From the NCBI GenBank assembly GCA_039198765.1, contig JBCCTF010000010.1:1-41575 (forward strand): a stretch of DNA of 41,575 nt, in the 5' to 3' direction. This document shows positions 16,120 through 24,690 of the stretch, one piece after another. This stretch comes from Parvularcula sp039198765. GTDB lineage: Bacteria > Pseudomonadota > Alphaproteobacteria > Caulobacterales > Parvularculaceae. The notes below the pieces were generated by a model that had not been told where the DNA came from, made no database searches, and worked only from the letters and a program-made list of their open reading frames with translations. The translations under genes were made by a program, and so were the position numbers. The number at the start of each line of letters is the position of its first letter. Position 1 is the first letter of the stretch.

Positions 16120-16701
16120 ATGTTCAAGACACTTGTGACCGCGGGGCTGGCGTCCACCCTCAGCCTGTTGGCGGCGGCATCTGCAGCTATGACGATTACG
16201 GTCCAGGAGGTCGGCAACAACGTCGAGATTGTCGCCAGCGGCACCATTGATCTCACAGGGGCGAACCTTTTCGCGAGCGGCGTGCCCGGCATTTCCGGAG
16301 GCAGCAACTCAGGCTTCGGATTCATTGGCGCAGGCGAAAGCCTGGTTGATGTCTATGACCTGGCCGCACCACTTGGGCTTTTCGGGACATCGGACAATCT
16401 CGCCCCGGCGCAAATCCACACCGGGGGGTTCTTTGGGATTGGCGGAGACGGCGGTGTGTTCGCCGTTGTCGAGGCGGGAACACCAACGGACGGACCTGTT
16501 GCGATCAACGCAACGTCCATTATCGAGAACTCAAACTTCACGTTCCTTGAGATCACGGCGTTCGGAGCACTCTCGGCAACCCTGCCGAACGATACCATCA
16601 CCGTCGTGTTCGGAGATCCTGTGACCGTGCCAATCCCCGGCGCGCTACCCCTTATGCTTGCTGGTCTTGGCGGCATCGCGCTGAAGCGTCGTCGTAAGTA
16701 G
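16120..16701 (+). CDS. Exported protein with PEP-CTERM-like sorting signal
   Basis: 193 residues: signal peptide (cleavage near SAA at about residue 23), a Gly/Ala/Thr/Ser-rich beta-type body with almost no Lys or Arg, and the C-terminal tripartite signal VPIPGALPLM, hydrophobic helix, KRRRK. The tail is almost identical to that of the protein at 11911-12645, so both should go through the same exosortase. The body shows a cluster of Gly-Phe/Gly-Gly turns (GISGGSNSGFGFIGAG) and no catalytic motif. It probably ends up on the surface or in the extracellular matrix. The gene stands alone, followed by a strong terminator. Confidence 0.85.
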   Translation: MFKTLVTAGLASTLSLLAAASAAMTITVQEVGNNVEIVASGTIDLTGANLFASGVPGISGGSNSGFGFIGAGESLVDVYDLAAPLGLFGTSDNLAPAQIHTGGFFGIGGDGGVFAVVEAGTPTDGPVAINATSIIENSNFTFLEITAFGALSATLPNDTITVVFGDPVTVPIPGALPLMLAGLGGIALKRRRK

Positions 16702-16723
16702 GCGCTCGCGTCAACGCTTTCTG

Positions 16724-16756
16724 AGCGCCGCTCGCTGGTTCCAGCGTGGCGGCGCT
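16724..16756 (+). terminator. Strong intrinsic terminator
   Basis: Outer arms AGCGCCGC (16724-16731) and GCGGCGCT (16749-16756) enclose an inner stem CGCTGG/CCAGCG, followed by TTGCTTTT. It lies 23 bases after the PEP-CTERM-like gene and explains why the lpxR reading frame is unlikely to start at the ATG at 16746. Confidence 0.8.
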
Positions 16757-16805
16757 TTGCTTTTGGCTGTATGCTATCGCGTACGTTGACGGTGCTGGGG
16801 ACAAC

Positions 16806-17810
16806 ATGGCTTGGAGACTGACATGCGCGGTGGCCGCTTTGGCCATCCTGGGAACAGCATCTGCGCAGGATGCGCGGGTCCTTGATGACCCCACGGCGAC
16901 GTGGTCACTGACCTGGGAGAATGACGGCTTCTTCGGCAGCGATGACAACTACACCGCAGGTTTGCGTCTGTCTTACCTCAGCGGGAACCAAGAGCTCGAT
17001 CCGATGGGCAGCTTTTTGGCGGACAAGATCCTGAAGCTCGATACATCGCCCGACAAACTCCGCGTGCGCCGCGGGATATCGATCGCTCAGGAGATTTACA
17101 CGCCAGAGGACGTGGACGTGGCTGAGCCTCTGCCCGATCAGCACCCCTACGCGGGCTATCTCTACGTCCGCTTCACTCGCCTGATCGAGCAGGCGGACCG
17201 TGTAGATCAGGTCTCCCTGGACCTTGGCGTGGTGGGGCCTTCAGCCCTCGGGCAAGAGGCGCAGAACTTCATCCACGATGTGGTGGGGCGCGAGCGCTAT
17301 CTCGGCTGGGACAATCAAATCGACGATACGCCTGGCGTGAACTTGAACTACGACCGGCAGAAGCGGATCGCCCACGGCCCCGAAACAGGCCTCAGCTGGG
17401 ACTGCATACTGAATAGCGGCTTTAGTTTGGGGACCGTGGACACATCGGTGCGAGCGGGCGGCAACGTGCGGATCGGCCAAAACCTGCGCAGCGGTTTCGG
17501 CCCTCCGCGGGTTAGGCCAGCCACCGCTGGATCAGGATTCTTCCGCCCGCAAGACGGCATGGCCTGGTACCTTTTCGCAGGCGGCGAGGCGCGCGCGGTG
17601 GCGCACAACATCTTCCTCGACGGTTCCCTGTTCCGCGATGGCGACCCCTCAGTCGAGAAAAACGACATCGTGGCCGACCTGCAGTCAGGTGCGGCGTTTC
17701 AGCTAGGTCGCACGCAGCTTTCCTTCACCTATGTCTGGCGTACGCAGGAGTTCGAAACCCAGAACGAGAACCAGCAGTTCGCTGCTTTAAGCCTTGCCCG
17801 CCGCTTCTAA
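16806..17810 (+). CDS. lpxR: LpxR family lipid A 3'-O-deacylase (DUF2219)
   Basis: 334 residues from the ATG at 16806, chosen because GGGGA precedes it and a signal peptide ending TASAQ follows; the earlier in-frame ATG at 16746 lies inside the terminator stem. LpxR is an outer-membrane beta-barrel that removes the 3'-acyloxyacyl chain of lipid A. Active-site features described for LpxR can be placed: Asn39-Asp40 (TWENDGFF), Thr50 (NYTAGL), His157 and, six residues on, Glu163 (FIHDVVGRE). The C-terminus ends in Phe (LARRF), as barrels do. Gene symbol rests on family membership; activity on the native lipid A is not shown by sequence. Confidence 0.88.
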   Translation: MAWRLTCAVAALAILGTASAQDARVLDDPTATWSLTWENDGFFGSDDNYTAGLRLSYLSGNQELDPMGSFLADKILKLDTSPDKLRVRRGISIAQEIYTPEDVDVAEPLPDQHPYAGYLYVRFTRLIEQADRVDQVSLDLGVVGPSALGQEAQNFIHDVVGRERYLGWDNQIDDTPGVNLNYDRQKRIAHGPETGLSWDCILNSGFSLGTVDTSVRAGGNVRIGQNLRSGFGPPRVRPATAGSGFFRPQDGMAWYLFAGGEARAVAHNIFLDGSLFRDGDPSVEKNDIVADLQSGAAFQLGRTQLSFTYVWRTQEFETQNENQQFAALSLARRF

Positions 17811-17893
17811 ACCGAGCGGTAGGGTGGTGATGGTGTAACTCCTCCACGGGGGCTGCCGAAGATGGAGGCAGTCCCACCTGAAAGGAAACACCG

Positions 17894-18538
17894 ATGCGTT
17901 CGCTCGTCACCGCCTGTCTCTTTGCCCTTGTGAGCGCTTGCGGCGTTAGCGCCAGCGTTGAGGAAAAGCCTGCGAAAGGCGCCGAGGCTGACGCAGGCCT
18001 CGAAGACCTGCTGGTTGCTGGCGGTTGCTTCTGGTGCGTGGAAGCGGACCTGGAGAAGGTACCCGGCGTGCGCGACGTGGTCTCTGGCTATGCTGGCGGT
18101 AGGAACGCGAACCCCACCTACCAAAATTACGACGCAGGCGGGCATCGCGAGGTGGCGCTGGTCCGCTACGACCCAAACGTTGTAAACTTTGACGAGCTGA
18201 TGACGATCTTTATACGGACGATCGATGTCACCGATGATGGCGGCCAATTCTGTGACCGCGGATACGGCTACTCCACCGCCGTCTATTTCGGTACGGAGGA
18301 AGAGCGTATCGCACTCGAGCGGATCATCAGCGAAGGTGAAGCGGAAATTGGCCGCAACATCGTCACGCCGATTGAAGCTGAGCCCACCTTCTACCCCGCC
18401 GAAGACTATCACCAGGACTATTACATGAAAAACCCGCGCCGTTACGGTGTGTACAGAGGGCTTTGTGGCCGTGATCGCACCGTTAAAGGCGTTTGGGGTC
18501 AATCGGCTGGCGAACTGATCAGCGCCAAGAAGGCCTAA
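17894..18538 (+). CDS. msrA: Peptide methionine sulfoxide reductase MsrA, lipoprotein form
   Basis: 214 residues. The catalytic motif GGCFWC is at residues 43-48, with Cys45 as the catalytic residue; downstream are GYAGG, HREVALVRYDP, and FYPAEDYHQDYY, all conserved in MsrA, which reduces methionine-S-sulfoxide in proteins. An N-terminal signal peptide with lipobox VSAC shows that this copy is exported and probably lipid-anchored, so it would protect envelope proteins from oxidation and need a periplasmic reductant. GAAAGGAAA gives a good Shine-Dalgarno. The gene ends 6 bases from a convergent guanylyltransferase gene. Confidence 0.95.
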   Translation: MRSLVTACLFALVSACGVSASVEEKPAKGAEADAGLEDLLVAGGCFWCVEADLEKVPGVRDVVSGYAGGRNANPTYQNYDAGGHREVALVRYDPNVVNFDELMTIFIRTIDVTDDGGQFCDRGYGYSTAVYFGTEEERIALERIISEGEAEIGRNIVTPIEAEPTFYPAEDYHQDYYMKNPRRYGVYRGLCGRDRTVKGVWGQSAGELISAKKA

Positions 18539-18544
18539 GGCTCT

Positions 18545-19594
18545 CTACAGCAGATCCGTCCGCTCACGTGCTTTGAGCTCTTCGACGATGGTCTTCACGT
18601 CTTGCGCTCGGTCTTCTGGAACGATCAGCACACTGTCCTTTGTTGCCACAACGACGTATCCCTCAAGGCCCACCGCTGCGACCAGCGGTGCGCCGGGCGC
18701 GGACTTGATCAGCGTGCCTGGGCAATCGACCGCGATGGACTGCGCCTCATCGCTGCCTTCCGAGAACGTTTTGACCGCCGCCCAGGAGCCGATGTCGTTC
18801 CAGCCAATGGTCACCGGGCTGACCACCGCGGCGCGCTCCGTCTGCTCCATAATCGCGTAGTCAACAGAGTCACCTTCAATCGCGCCGAACGCCTCGTCCG
18901 TAAACTGAATGACCCGGCCGTCCCTCGATGCGGCATCCCACGCAGCCTTGGTGCTGTCCAGCATAGCGGGGGCATGCTGGGCCGCTTCGGTGAGAAGGTC
19001 GGACGCCCGGAAGAGGAAGATCCCCGCATTCCAGGCATAGGTCCCCTCGGCGAGATACTGCTCAGCCACATCGCGCGCTGGCTTCTCAACGAACGCATCA
19101 ACCGTGTACGTCCCTTCGGTTAGGTCTGCGCCGCGTTTGATATATCCGTAGCCAGTCTCAGGCCCATCCGGCGTGATCCCGAGGGTCACAAGATAACCTT
19201 CTTCCGCAGCAGCAACACCGCGCGAGACTGCCTCGCGAAACGCTGCCGGATCAGCAATGTGATGATCAGCAGGCAGAAGAAGAACGAGGGTGTCGTCACT
19301 ATCAGCCTGAGCAAGAAGGGCGGCCGCGATCGCGGCAGGACCTGTGTTCCGTCCGAACGGCTCAAGAACAATTTTTCCTGCCGGTAGCTGCTCCTCAATC
19401 ACCGAACGATGCCGCGCGCCGCCAATCACTGCCGGTGCAGAAAACTCATCCGTACTCACACGGTCGAGTGTTTCCTGCAACATCGTCCGCTCACTGATAA
19501 GCGCCTGATACTGCTTCGGCTGAGCACCGCGAGAGAGCGGCCAAAGCCGCGTGCCGCTACCCCCTGCCATGACCACAGGTTTGATGATTGCCAT
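18545..19594 (-). CDS. Mannose-1-phosphate guanylyltransferase
   Basis: 349 residues from the ATG at 19594, with AAGGGGA upstream; the in-frame ATG 15 bases earlier would overlap that site. It makes GDP-mannose from mannose-1-phosphate and GTP, for surface polysaccharides. The nucleotide-binding signature GGSGTRLWPLSR is at residues 11-22, with PKQY at 26-29, LLLPADHHI near 109 and VEKP near 166, in the ManC/CpsB order. The C-terminal phosphomannose isomerase domain of bifunctional ManC proteins is absent, so this is the short monofunctional form. No other polysaccharide genes are adjacent. Confidence 0.93.
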   Translation of the reverse strand: MAIIKPVVMAGGSGTRLWPLSRGAQPKQYQALISERTMLQETLDRVSTDEFSAPAVIGGARHRSVIEEQLPAGKIVLEPFGRNTGPAAIAAALLAQADSDDTLVLLLPADHHIADPAAFREAVSRGVAAAEEGYLVTLGITPDGPETGYGYIKRGADLTEGTYTVDAFVEKPARDVAEQYLAEGTYAWNAGIFLFRASDLLTEAAQHAPAMLDSTKAAWDAASRDGRVIQFTDEAFGAIEGDSVDYAIMEQTERAAVVSPVTIGWNDIGSWAAVKTFSEGSDEAQSIAVDCPGTLIKSAPGAPLVAAVGLEGYVVVATKDSVLIVPEDRAQDVKTIVEELKARERTDLL

Positions 19595-19646
19595 CGTGTT
19601 CCCCTTCATTGCGTTGGCCAGCGCCTATGGCGTACCGCTCAGTCGA

Positions 19647-20279
19647 TCAAGCACCAACGCTCGGACGACCGTCCAGCGCCCTTCGCCAGCGCCAGATTTC
19701 TTTGTGATCCTCGCTCGGTTGCGCCTTGATAACGTTCGAAAAATCAAGAGCGACAAGGGCAATGATATCCGCAGCAGTGAAATCATCCGTAGCCAGAAAT
19801 TCTCGGCCTTCGAGCCGCTTCTCCAGCACCTCCCAGAAGTACGGCAAACGCTTCCGCCCGCGCTCAGCAAGCTCAGGGATCTGCTCGATATCGACCGGAC
19901 CGGTCAGGGCACGACCCGCCATCCTTGGTGTGCGGTTACGCAGCGCTTCGGCAATAGCCAGCAGGCCTTCATACTCGACGCGCGCGACCCAGCCCGCGAT
20001 CAAACCGCGCTCGGTTGGCGTCCGGCCGAGCAGCGGCGGCTCAGGGTAAGCCGCATCCGCCCAGGCGATGATCGCGGCGTTGTCGTCGAGGATGGTCCCG
20101 TCCTCAAGCCTGAGAGCGGGCACGGTGCACCGCGGGTTGATCGCACGGAACGCATCAGAGAGCTGCTCTTGCTCCATCAAGTTCACAACGACCATTTCAT
20201 GAGGGATGTTCTTCTCGCGAAGAACGATCCGTGCACGACGAGGGCTCGGCGCCATCGGGAAGTCATAGAACGTCAGCAT
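19647..20279 (-). CDS. Glutathione S-transferase family protein
   Basis: 210 residues in the classical two-domain layout: an N-terminal thioredoxin-like half (MLTFYDFPMAPSPRRARIVL, then NPRCTVPALRLEDGTILDDNAAI with the cis-Pro and glutathione-binding Asp) and an all-helical C-terminal half (FLATDDFTAADIIALVALDF). The N-terminal SP-x-R pattern is that of Ser-type bacterial GSTs. It starts 3 bases after the stop of a DUF2855 gene on the same strand, so the two are one operon. Substrate unknown. Confidence 0.92.
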   Translation of the reverse strand: MLTFYDFPMAPSPRRARIVLREKNIPHEMVVVNLMEQEQLSDAFRAINPRCTVPALRLEDGTILDDNAAIIAWADAAYPEPPLLGRTPTERGLIAGWVARVEYEGLLAIAEALRNRTPRMAGRALTGPVDIEQIPELAERGRKRLPYFWEVLEKRLEGREFLATDDFTAADIIALVALDFSNVIKAQPSEDHKEIWRWRRALDGRPSVGA

Positions 20280-20282
20280 ACG

Positions 20283-21368
20283 TTAGGCACCTTTCATCGT
20301 AGCGAGCATACCGGTTGTTGGCGAAACCTGTCCGTGAACAGTCTTTTGCCAAATCTCTTTCGTAGCCTCCGCTCCTTCATGCACTTCGTAGGAAAAGAGA
20401 TCACCGAGGGAGTCAGCCGCGCTGGCCCAAGCCTCAAGGGCACGGTTCATCAGGATACCGCGACCAAGCTCTTGATCACGCTTCTGGATCTGGCCCGGAG
20501 CGAAGAACATCTCCGGCTTAGCGCCCGGTAGAGGTGTGCTTTGCCGGGGAGCCTCCCAGTGGGTGACACCAACAATCGCACTGTTTTTGACGTTCTCGCC
20601 CAGATGGTTGTGCACGCCGCTGATCACGTCAGCATTACCCGACATGTCGACCAGAGCCGTCGGCTTGTTCGGGATCGACGCTAGCTTATCGTAAGTCAAA
20701 ACCTGGTCAAACGCACCCAGACTTTCCGTAAACGCCTTATTCCGCTCCGACGTGACGCCAATGCGGGTTGATGGCGAGCCGACATGCTTCAGCATCATGC
20801 CCGTGCCAAAGCTTGTCTTGGAGGACGCACTGGTCACCACCACTTGCTCCGCCCCGAAGTGATCGTTCTCTTGCAGCCAGTCGGCGATGATGTAGCTCGT
20901 TGCGAAGAGCGGAAAGAGGACCGCGCGCGCGTCTTCCCGCTGCTGGGCGGCTTCAGGCTCCTCCGCTGTGAGGCGATAAGCGTTGTAGGCGGGCGGCAGA
21001 TGCGCGCGGTGGTCAGCCGTGTCAATCAGCGTACCGCCCTTACGCAAAGGCTTGATAGTCAGGTGCGTACCCATCGGAAAATATCCGTACACCCGCTCAC
21101 CCACCTCGACTTGGTCACTGCTCGTGCTGATCACACGGCCGAAGCCCCAGACAGGGATGATCCCCTGCCCGTCGTCTGGCACCGGGAAGAACTGCCAGTA
21201 GCCGATGCGGTCGCCAACAATGCCGTAGGTCACATTGTTGGCCGTCACGGCAAAGCGCTCAACCTCAAGCAAGGCCTCCCCTTCGCCGAGCGCGGGGATC
21301 GGCTCGGTGACGATGGTCACGTTCGCCAGGTCGTTCTTCTGAACGCGGAGTTCGGTCTTCTCAGCCAT
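20283..21368 (-). CDS. DUF2855 family protein
   Basis: 361 residues from the ATG at 21368, chosen because GGGAGG lies 5 bases upstream; a longer frame to 21455 would swallow the FNR-type box. The protein has the overall layout of a zinc-independent medium-chain-dehydrogenase-like fold: GEGEALLEVERFAVTANNVTYG at the start, VWGFGRVISTS, VVVTSASSKTSFGTGMML as a nucleotide-binding-like turn, and ALVDMSGNADV later. These match DUF2855, whose function is not established. Operon with the GST gene downstream. The FNR-type box at 21442-21455 is about 75 bases upstream of its start, so oxygen-dependent control is possible. Confidence 0.85.
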   Translation of the reverse strand: MAEKTELRVQKNDLANVTIVTEPIPALGEGEALLEVERFAVTANNVTYGIVGDRIGYWQFFPVPDDGQGIIPVWGFGRVISTSSDQVEVGERVYGYFPMGTHLTIKPLRKGGTLIDTADHRAHLPPAYNAYRLTAEEPEAAQQREDARAVLFPLFATSYIIADWLQENDHFGAEQVVVTSASSKTSFGTGMMLKHVGSPSTRIGVTSERNKAFTESLGAFDQVLTYDKLASIPNKPTALVDMSGNADVISGVHNHLGENVKNSAIVGVTHWEAPRQSTPLPGAKPEMFFAPGQIQKRDQELGRGILMNRALEAWASAADSLGDLFSYEVHEGAEATKEIWQKTVHGQVSPTTGMLATMKGA

Positions 21369-21441
21369 GTGGCCTCCCAGGGTGTTCGATTTTTCGCCCG
21401 CGTTAGACCAAGCCACGGGGAAAAGCACGTGCCCAACCGCT

Positions 21442-21455
21442 TTGACTGAAATCAA
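21442..21455. promoter_or_regulatory. FNR-type binding site
   Basis: TTGACTGAAATCAA matches the FNR/FnrL consensus TTGAT-N4-ATCAA with one substitution (C for T at position 5). It lies in the divergent gap between DUF2855-GST (minus, start 21368) and DUF2189 (plus, start 21518) and could serve either. Its distance to the DUF2189 start is 62 bases. Confidence 0.75.
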
Positions 21456-21517
21456 GGCAGTTCGGGCTGCAGAGCGCTATTGTCAGGACATTTCGGTTGG
21501 TTGAGGAGAGGGCTGGG

Positions 21518-22303
21518 ATGAGCGAATTTGTCGTGACTGAGAGCAAAGCCATGAACGAAGCGACGAGCGAAACCGAGAAAACGCCCGAAGCGCCATGGCG
21601 CTGGATTCGTGAGGCTTTCGGGGTCTACCAGCGCCAAGCCGTACTCGCCGCCGGGTATGGCCTTTCCTTCGTGGTCGTCGGGTACGCGCTCCTCTGGTTC
21701 CTGAGCAGTCAGCAACTGATGAGCGTTCTACCGGTCGCGGTTGGAGGCTTCGCGCTGGCAGGCCCGCTGCTCGCGGCTGGCCTTTATGCCATTGCGAAAG
21801 CCGATGAGGAGGGACGCAAGGCGACGTTTTCTGAGGTGCTTTTGCCGGACGCTGCGTCGCCGGGACAGATCGCTTACCTCGGCGTTCTAATCGTCGTGGC
21901 GATGGGGTTTTGGACGATCATCGCGGCGGCGCTCCTCGTCACGATGGGTGACCGCGATGCGTCGAGCTTGATGGAGTTTGCTTCGTTTGCGCTGAGCACT
22001 GGCCAAGGCATCTCCATGGTGATTGTGGGCAGCTTGATCGGCGGCGCGATCGCAGCAGGCATTTTCTCCGTATGCGCCTTTTCGATTCCCTTTCTTTTTG
22101 ATCAAGAGTCAGACTTCGCAACCGCTATTGCCCGGAGCATTGCGGCGGTGAAGGCGCAGCCTACGACGATGGCGCTTTGGGCGTGGATCATCGCGATGGC
22201 AGTGGCATTCAGCGGCGCGACGCTATTGGTTGGGTTTGTCGTTCTCTTCCCGCTCCTCGGCTTCGCCACTTGGATCGGTTACCGGGACGTCTTTGGCGAG
22301 TGA
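21518..22303 (+). CDS. DUF2189 family integral membrane protein
   Basis: 261 residues from the ATG at 21518 (GAGGAGAGG upstream), six predicted membrane segments between residues 45 and 255, with the family-like pieces APWRWIREAFGVYQRQ at the N-terminus and PLLGFATWIGYRDVF at the end. DUF2189 proteins have no settled function. It lies beside the cbb3 oxidase operon and downstream of an FNR-type box, which suggests a role in low-oxygen respiration or membrane adaptation; this is inference. The last 81 bases overlap the 3' end of ccoS on the opposite strand. Confidence 0.87.
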   Translation: MSEFVVTESKAMNEATSETEKTPEAPWRWIREAFGVYQRQAVLAAGYGLSFVVVGYALLWFLSSQQLMSVLPVAVGGFALAGPLLAAGLYAIAKADEEGRKATFSEVLLPDAASPGQIAYLGVLIVVAMGFWTIIAAALLVTMGDRDASSLMEFASFALSTGQGISMVIVGSLIGGAIAAGIFSVCAFSIPFLFDQESDFATAIARSIAAVKAQPTTMALWAWIIAMAVAFSGATLLVGFVVLFPLLGFATWIGYRDVFGE

Positions 22304-22459
22304 GCCCTCAGGGGGCGGATCATCATCGTCAAGCAGAACACGGTGGGCAGCGCCCTCCATGTCCTCGTACTGCCCGTCTTTGAGTGACCAAAAGAAGGCA
22401 ACCACCCCGATACAGCCGAGCACCAGGGCCACGGGGATCAGGAGTAGGATGCCTGTCAC
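22223..22459 (-). CDS. ccoS: CcoS, cbb3 oxidase maturation protein
   Basis: 78 residues from a GTG at 22459 that overlaps the ccoI stop (GTGA). One membrane helix (residues about 3-25, ending FFWSLKDGQYEDMEG) followed by the acidic DDDD stretch is the CcoS signature. CcoS is needed for cofactor insertion into the cbb3 oxidase. The conserved part ends near residue 45; the remaining acidic tail of about 27 residues is encoded antisense to the end of the DUF2189 gene. Last gene of the ccoNOQPGHIS operon. Confidence 0.93.
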   Translation of the reverse strand: MTGILLLIPVALVLGCIGVVAFFWSLKDGQYEDMEGAAHRVLLDDDDPPPEGSLAKDVPVTDPSGEAEEREENDKPNQ

Positions 22460-24690
22460 TTGGGCTGGCCCGTCCGTAGGCGGAGGGCATTGAGCGTCAC
22501 CACCAGCGATGACCCTGACATAGCCAATGCCGCGATGAGCGGTGTTACAAGACCGGCCATGGCGAGCGGCGCAGCGATGAGATTGTAGACGGCCGCGAAG
22601 GTGAAGTTCTGCAAGATCGTCCGCCGCGAGCGGATGGCCATACGCCATGTGTCGTGCACAGAGTGGATTCCGTCAGACGGGATGACGAAGTCCGCAGCCG
22701 ACTGCGCCGCGTCCGATGCACTGCCTGGAGAGAACGAGACATCGGCCAGCGCGAGGGCTGCAGCGTCGTTGATCCCGTCGCCGACCATGGCCGTGGCGCC
22801 GTTCTGGTCCCGCACCTTGCCAACGATTTCGGCTTTCTCCTCCGGCCGTACCCCTGCGGTCCAATCCTCAAGACCGAGGGTCGCAGCCACCCGCGAAACA
22901 GCGCCAGGGCGGTCGCCGGAGAGCAGGCTAAGGGACAAACCGCCCGCTTTCAGCTCATCCATCGTATCATGACCATCTGCATGCAGACGATCTTCAAAGG
23001 TCAGACGTTTAGGCGCGCCATCGTCGATGCGCAGCCATGCTTCGGGACCGTCACTGCCGCGGCTTAGCGGACCTTCGGCGCCGACAAATTCTGCACTGCC
23101 AAGCTTGATGTGGCGATCGCGATACATGCCTGAAATGCCTGCGCCAGGTATCTCTTCCACGCCGTCGGCGAGATCACCAGGACCGGATGCTTCGGCGATC
23201 GCACGCGAGATTGGGTGCAGCCCCGCCCGGGCCAGAGCAGCGAGCGAGCGGGTGTCGCGCGACTTGAAGTCGTGCGGGTTGGTCCACTGCAGCTTACCCA
23301 GGGTCAGCGTGCCGGTCTTGTCGAAGATGATATGACGGACCTTCGCCAGACGCTCTAACGCATTGCCGCTCTTCACAAAAACACCGCGGCGGAAGAGCTG
23401 TCCGGTGGCCACGACCTGCACAGCCGGCGTCGCGAGACCGAGCGCGCAGGGGCACGTGATGATCAGCACCGCGGTGGCGGCCATGATCGCCTCACGCACG
23501 CCGTGGCCGAGAAGCAGCCAGCCAACAATCGTCAGTGCAGCGAGCGTATGCACAATCGGAACGTAAGCGCGCGCCGCTTTATCAGCGAGCACCGTATACC
23601 GATCTTTCGCCTGCTGCCCCGCCTCAACCAGACGGACAAGGTCGGACACAAGGCTCTGATCCACCGTCGCCGTTGCCTCGACATAAAGGCGGCCTGAGAG
23701 GTTCTTGGTCCCGCCAAAAAGCTGGGTGCCTTCGCGGGCAAGCTGGGTTTCCACCTCACCGGTAAGGAAGGCCGTATCGACATCGGACTCGCCCTCGCGA
23801 ACGGTCCCGTTCACAGGCAGACGCATGCCAGGGGTGAGAACGAGCCGGTCACCTGGCTTGATCGTCTGGGCACTGATGGCCTCGACTTCGCCATCAGCAG
23901 ACTGACGAAGCGCTGTTGTCTCTTGCAGGGCAAGGAGGTCCCGCGCCGCTGACCGCGCCTTGGTACGCAAGCGATGGTCTAGCCACCTGCCGATGAGCAG
24001 GAAGAAGAGCAGCATCACCGCCGCATCAAAGTACGCATGCTCGCCGCCGCGAAGCGACTCCACGAGCGACACACCAACAGCCAAGATCACCGCAAGGCTG
24101 ATCGGCACGTCCATGTTCGCGCCGCCCTTCCGCAACGCTCCGAGCGCTGAAGAAAAGAATGGTCGCGCGGCATAAGCCGCAGCAGGGATCGCGATCAGAC
24201 CCGAAACCAGGTGCATGAACGAGCGGGTCGCCTCGCCCATCTCCGCATCGCCGCCCGCGCCCCAAACGGCGATGGACAGCAGCATGATGTTCGCGGCAGC
24301 GAAGCCCGCCACCGCCATACAGCGGAGCAGCTCACGCCCCCGCGCATCATCCGCCGAACGGGACGCCTGCGGATCAAACGGCACAGCACCGAAGCCGAGA
24401 CCGGTCACCGCCTCAACAACAGAACGCGGAGCAAGATCGCCGCTCCACTGAACGGCGAGTTTGCCGGTGGACAGGTTCAGCCGCGCTTCGGACACTTGAG
24501 GAAACTGCTTCAGCCGCCCCTCGATCTTTGCGATGCACCCGGAGCAACTCGCACCCGAGATCAGAAGCTCAAGCCGGCGGCTCCCCTTCTCTTCAACGAC
24601 GAAGGGGCTGGGATCAGCGATTTCGGTTTCGGTCCGCGGCGGCTCCAATCCGGATGGGCAACCGAGGTCTTCAGGGGTCGTGACGCTCAC
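22456..24690 (-). CDS. ccoI: CcoI, copper-translocating P1B-type ATPase
   Basis: 744 residues from a GTG at 24690 that overlaps the ccoH stop (GTGA); longer frames run antisense-free into ccoH and are not needed. CcoI exports copper for the CuB site of the cbb3 oxidase. Order of motifs: N-terminal metal-binding domain with CSGC at 49-52, the TGE actuator motif (FLTGEVE), the membrane CPC copper site (ITCPCALGLATP), the phosphorylation site DKTGTLT, the HP motif (GLHPISRA) and the hinge GDGINDAAAL. All catalytic residues are intact. Translationally coupled on both sides to ccoH and ccoS. Confidence 0.96.
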   Translation of the reverse strand: MSVTTPEDLGCPSGLEPPRTETEIADPSPFVVEEKGSRRLELLISGASCSGCIAKIEGRLKQFPQVSEARLNLSTGKLAVQWSGDLAPRSVVEAVTGLGFGAVPFDPQASRSADDARGRELLRCMAVAGFAAANIMLLSIAVWGAGGDAEMGEATRSFMHLVSGLIAIPAAAYAARPFFSSALGALRKGGANMDVPISLAVILAVGVSLVESLRGGEHAYFDAAVMLLFFLLIGRWLDHRLRTKARSAARDLLALQETTALRQSADGEVEAISAQTIKPGDRLVLTPGMRLPVNGTVREGESDVDTAFLTGEVETQLAREGTQLFGGTKNLSGRLYVEATATVDQSLVSDLVRLVEAGQQAKDRYTVLADKAARAYVPIVHTLAALTIVGWLLLGHGVREAIMAATAVLIITCPCALGLATPAVQVVATGQLFRRGVFVKSGNALERLAKVRHIIFDKTGTLTLGKLQWTNPHDFKSRDTRSLAALARAGLHPISRAIAEASGPGDLADGVEEIPGAGISGMYRDRHIKLGSAEFVGAEGPLSRGSDGPEAWLRIDDGAPKRLTFEDRLHADGHDTMDELKAGGLSLSLLSGDRPGAVSRVAATLGLEDWTAGVRPEEKAEIVGKVRDQNGATAMVGDGINDAAALALADVSFSPGSASDAAQSAADFVIPSDGIHSVHDTWRMAIRSRRTILQNFTFAAVYNLIAAPLAMAGLVTPLIAALAMSGSSLVVTLNALRLRTGQPK

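Noticed and set aside
16746..16805. Longer start of lpxR at the ATG at 16746
   Set aside because: It lies inside a strong terminator stem, and the downstream ATG has a better ribosome site and begins a proper signal peptide.
17811..17893. Possible structured leader (CCTCCA/TGGAGG) in front of msrA
   Set aside because: The pairing is short and matches no riboswitch pattern I know.
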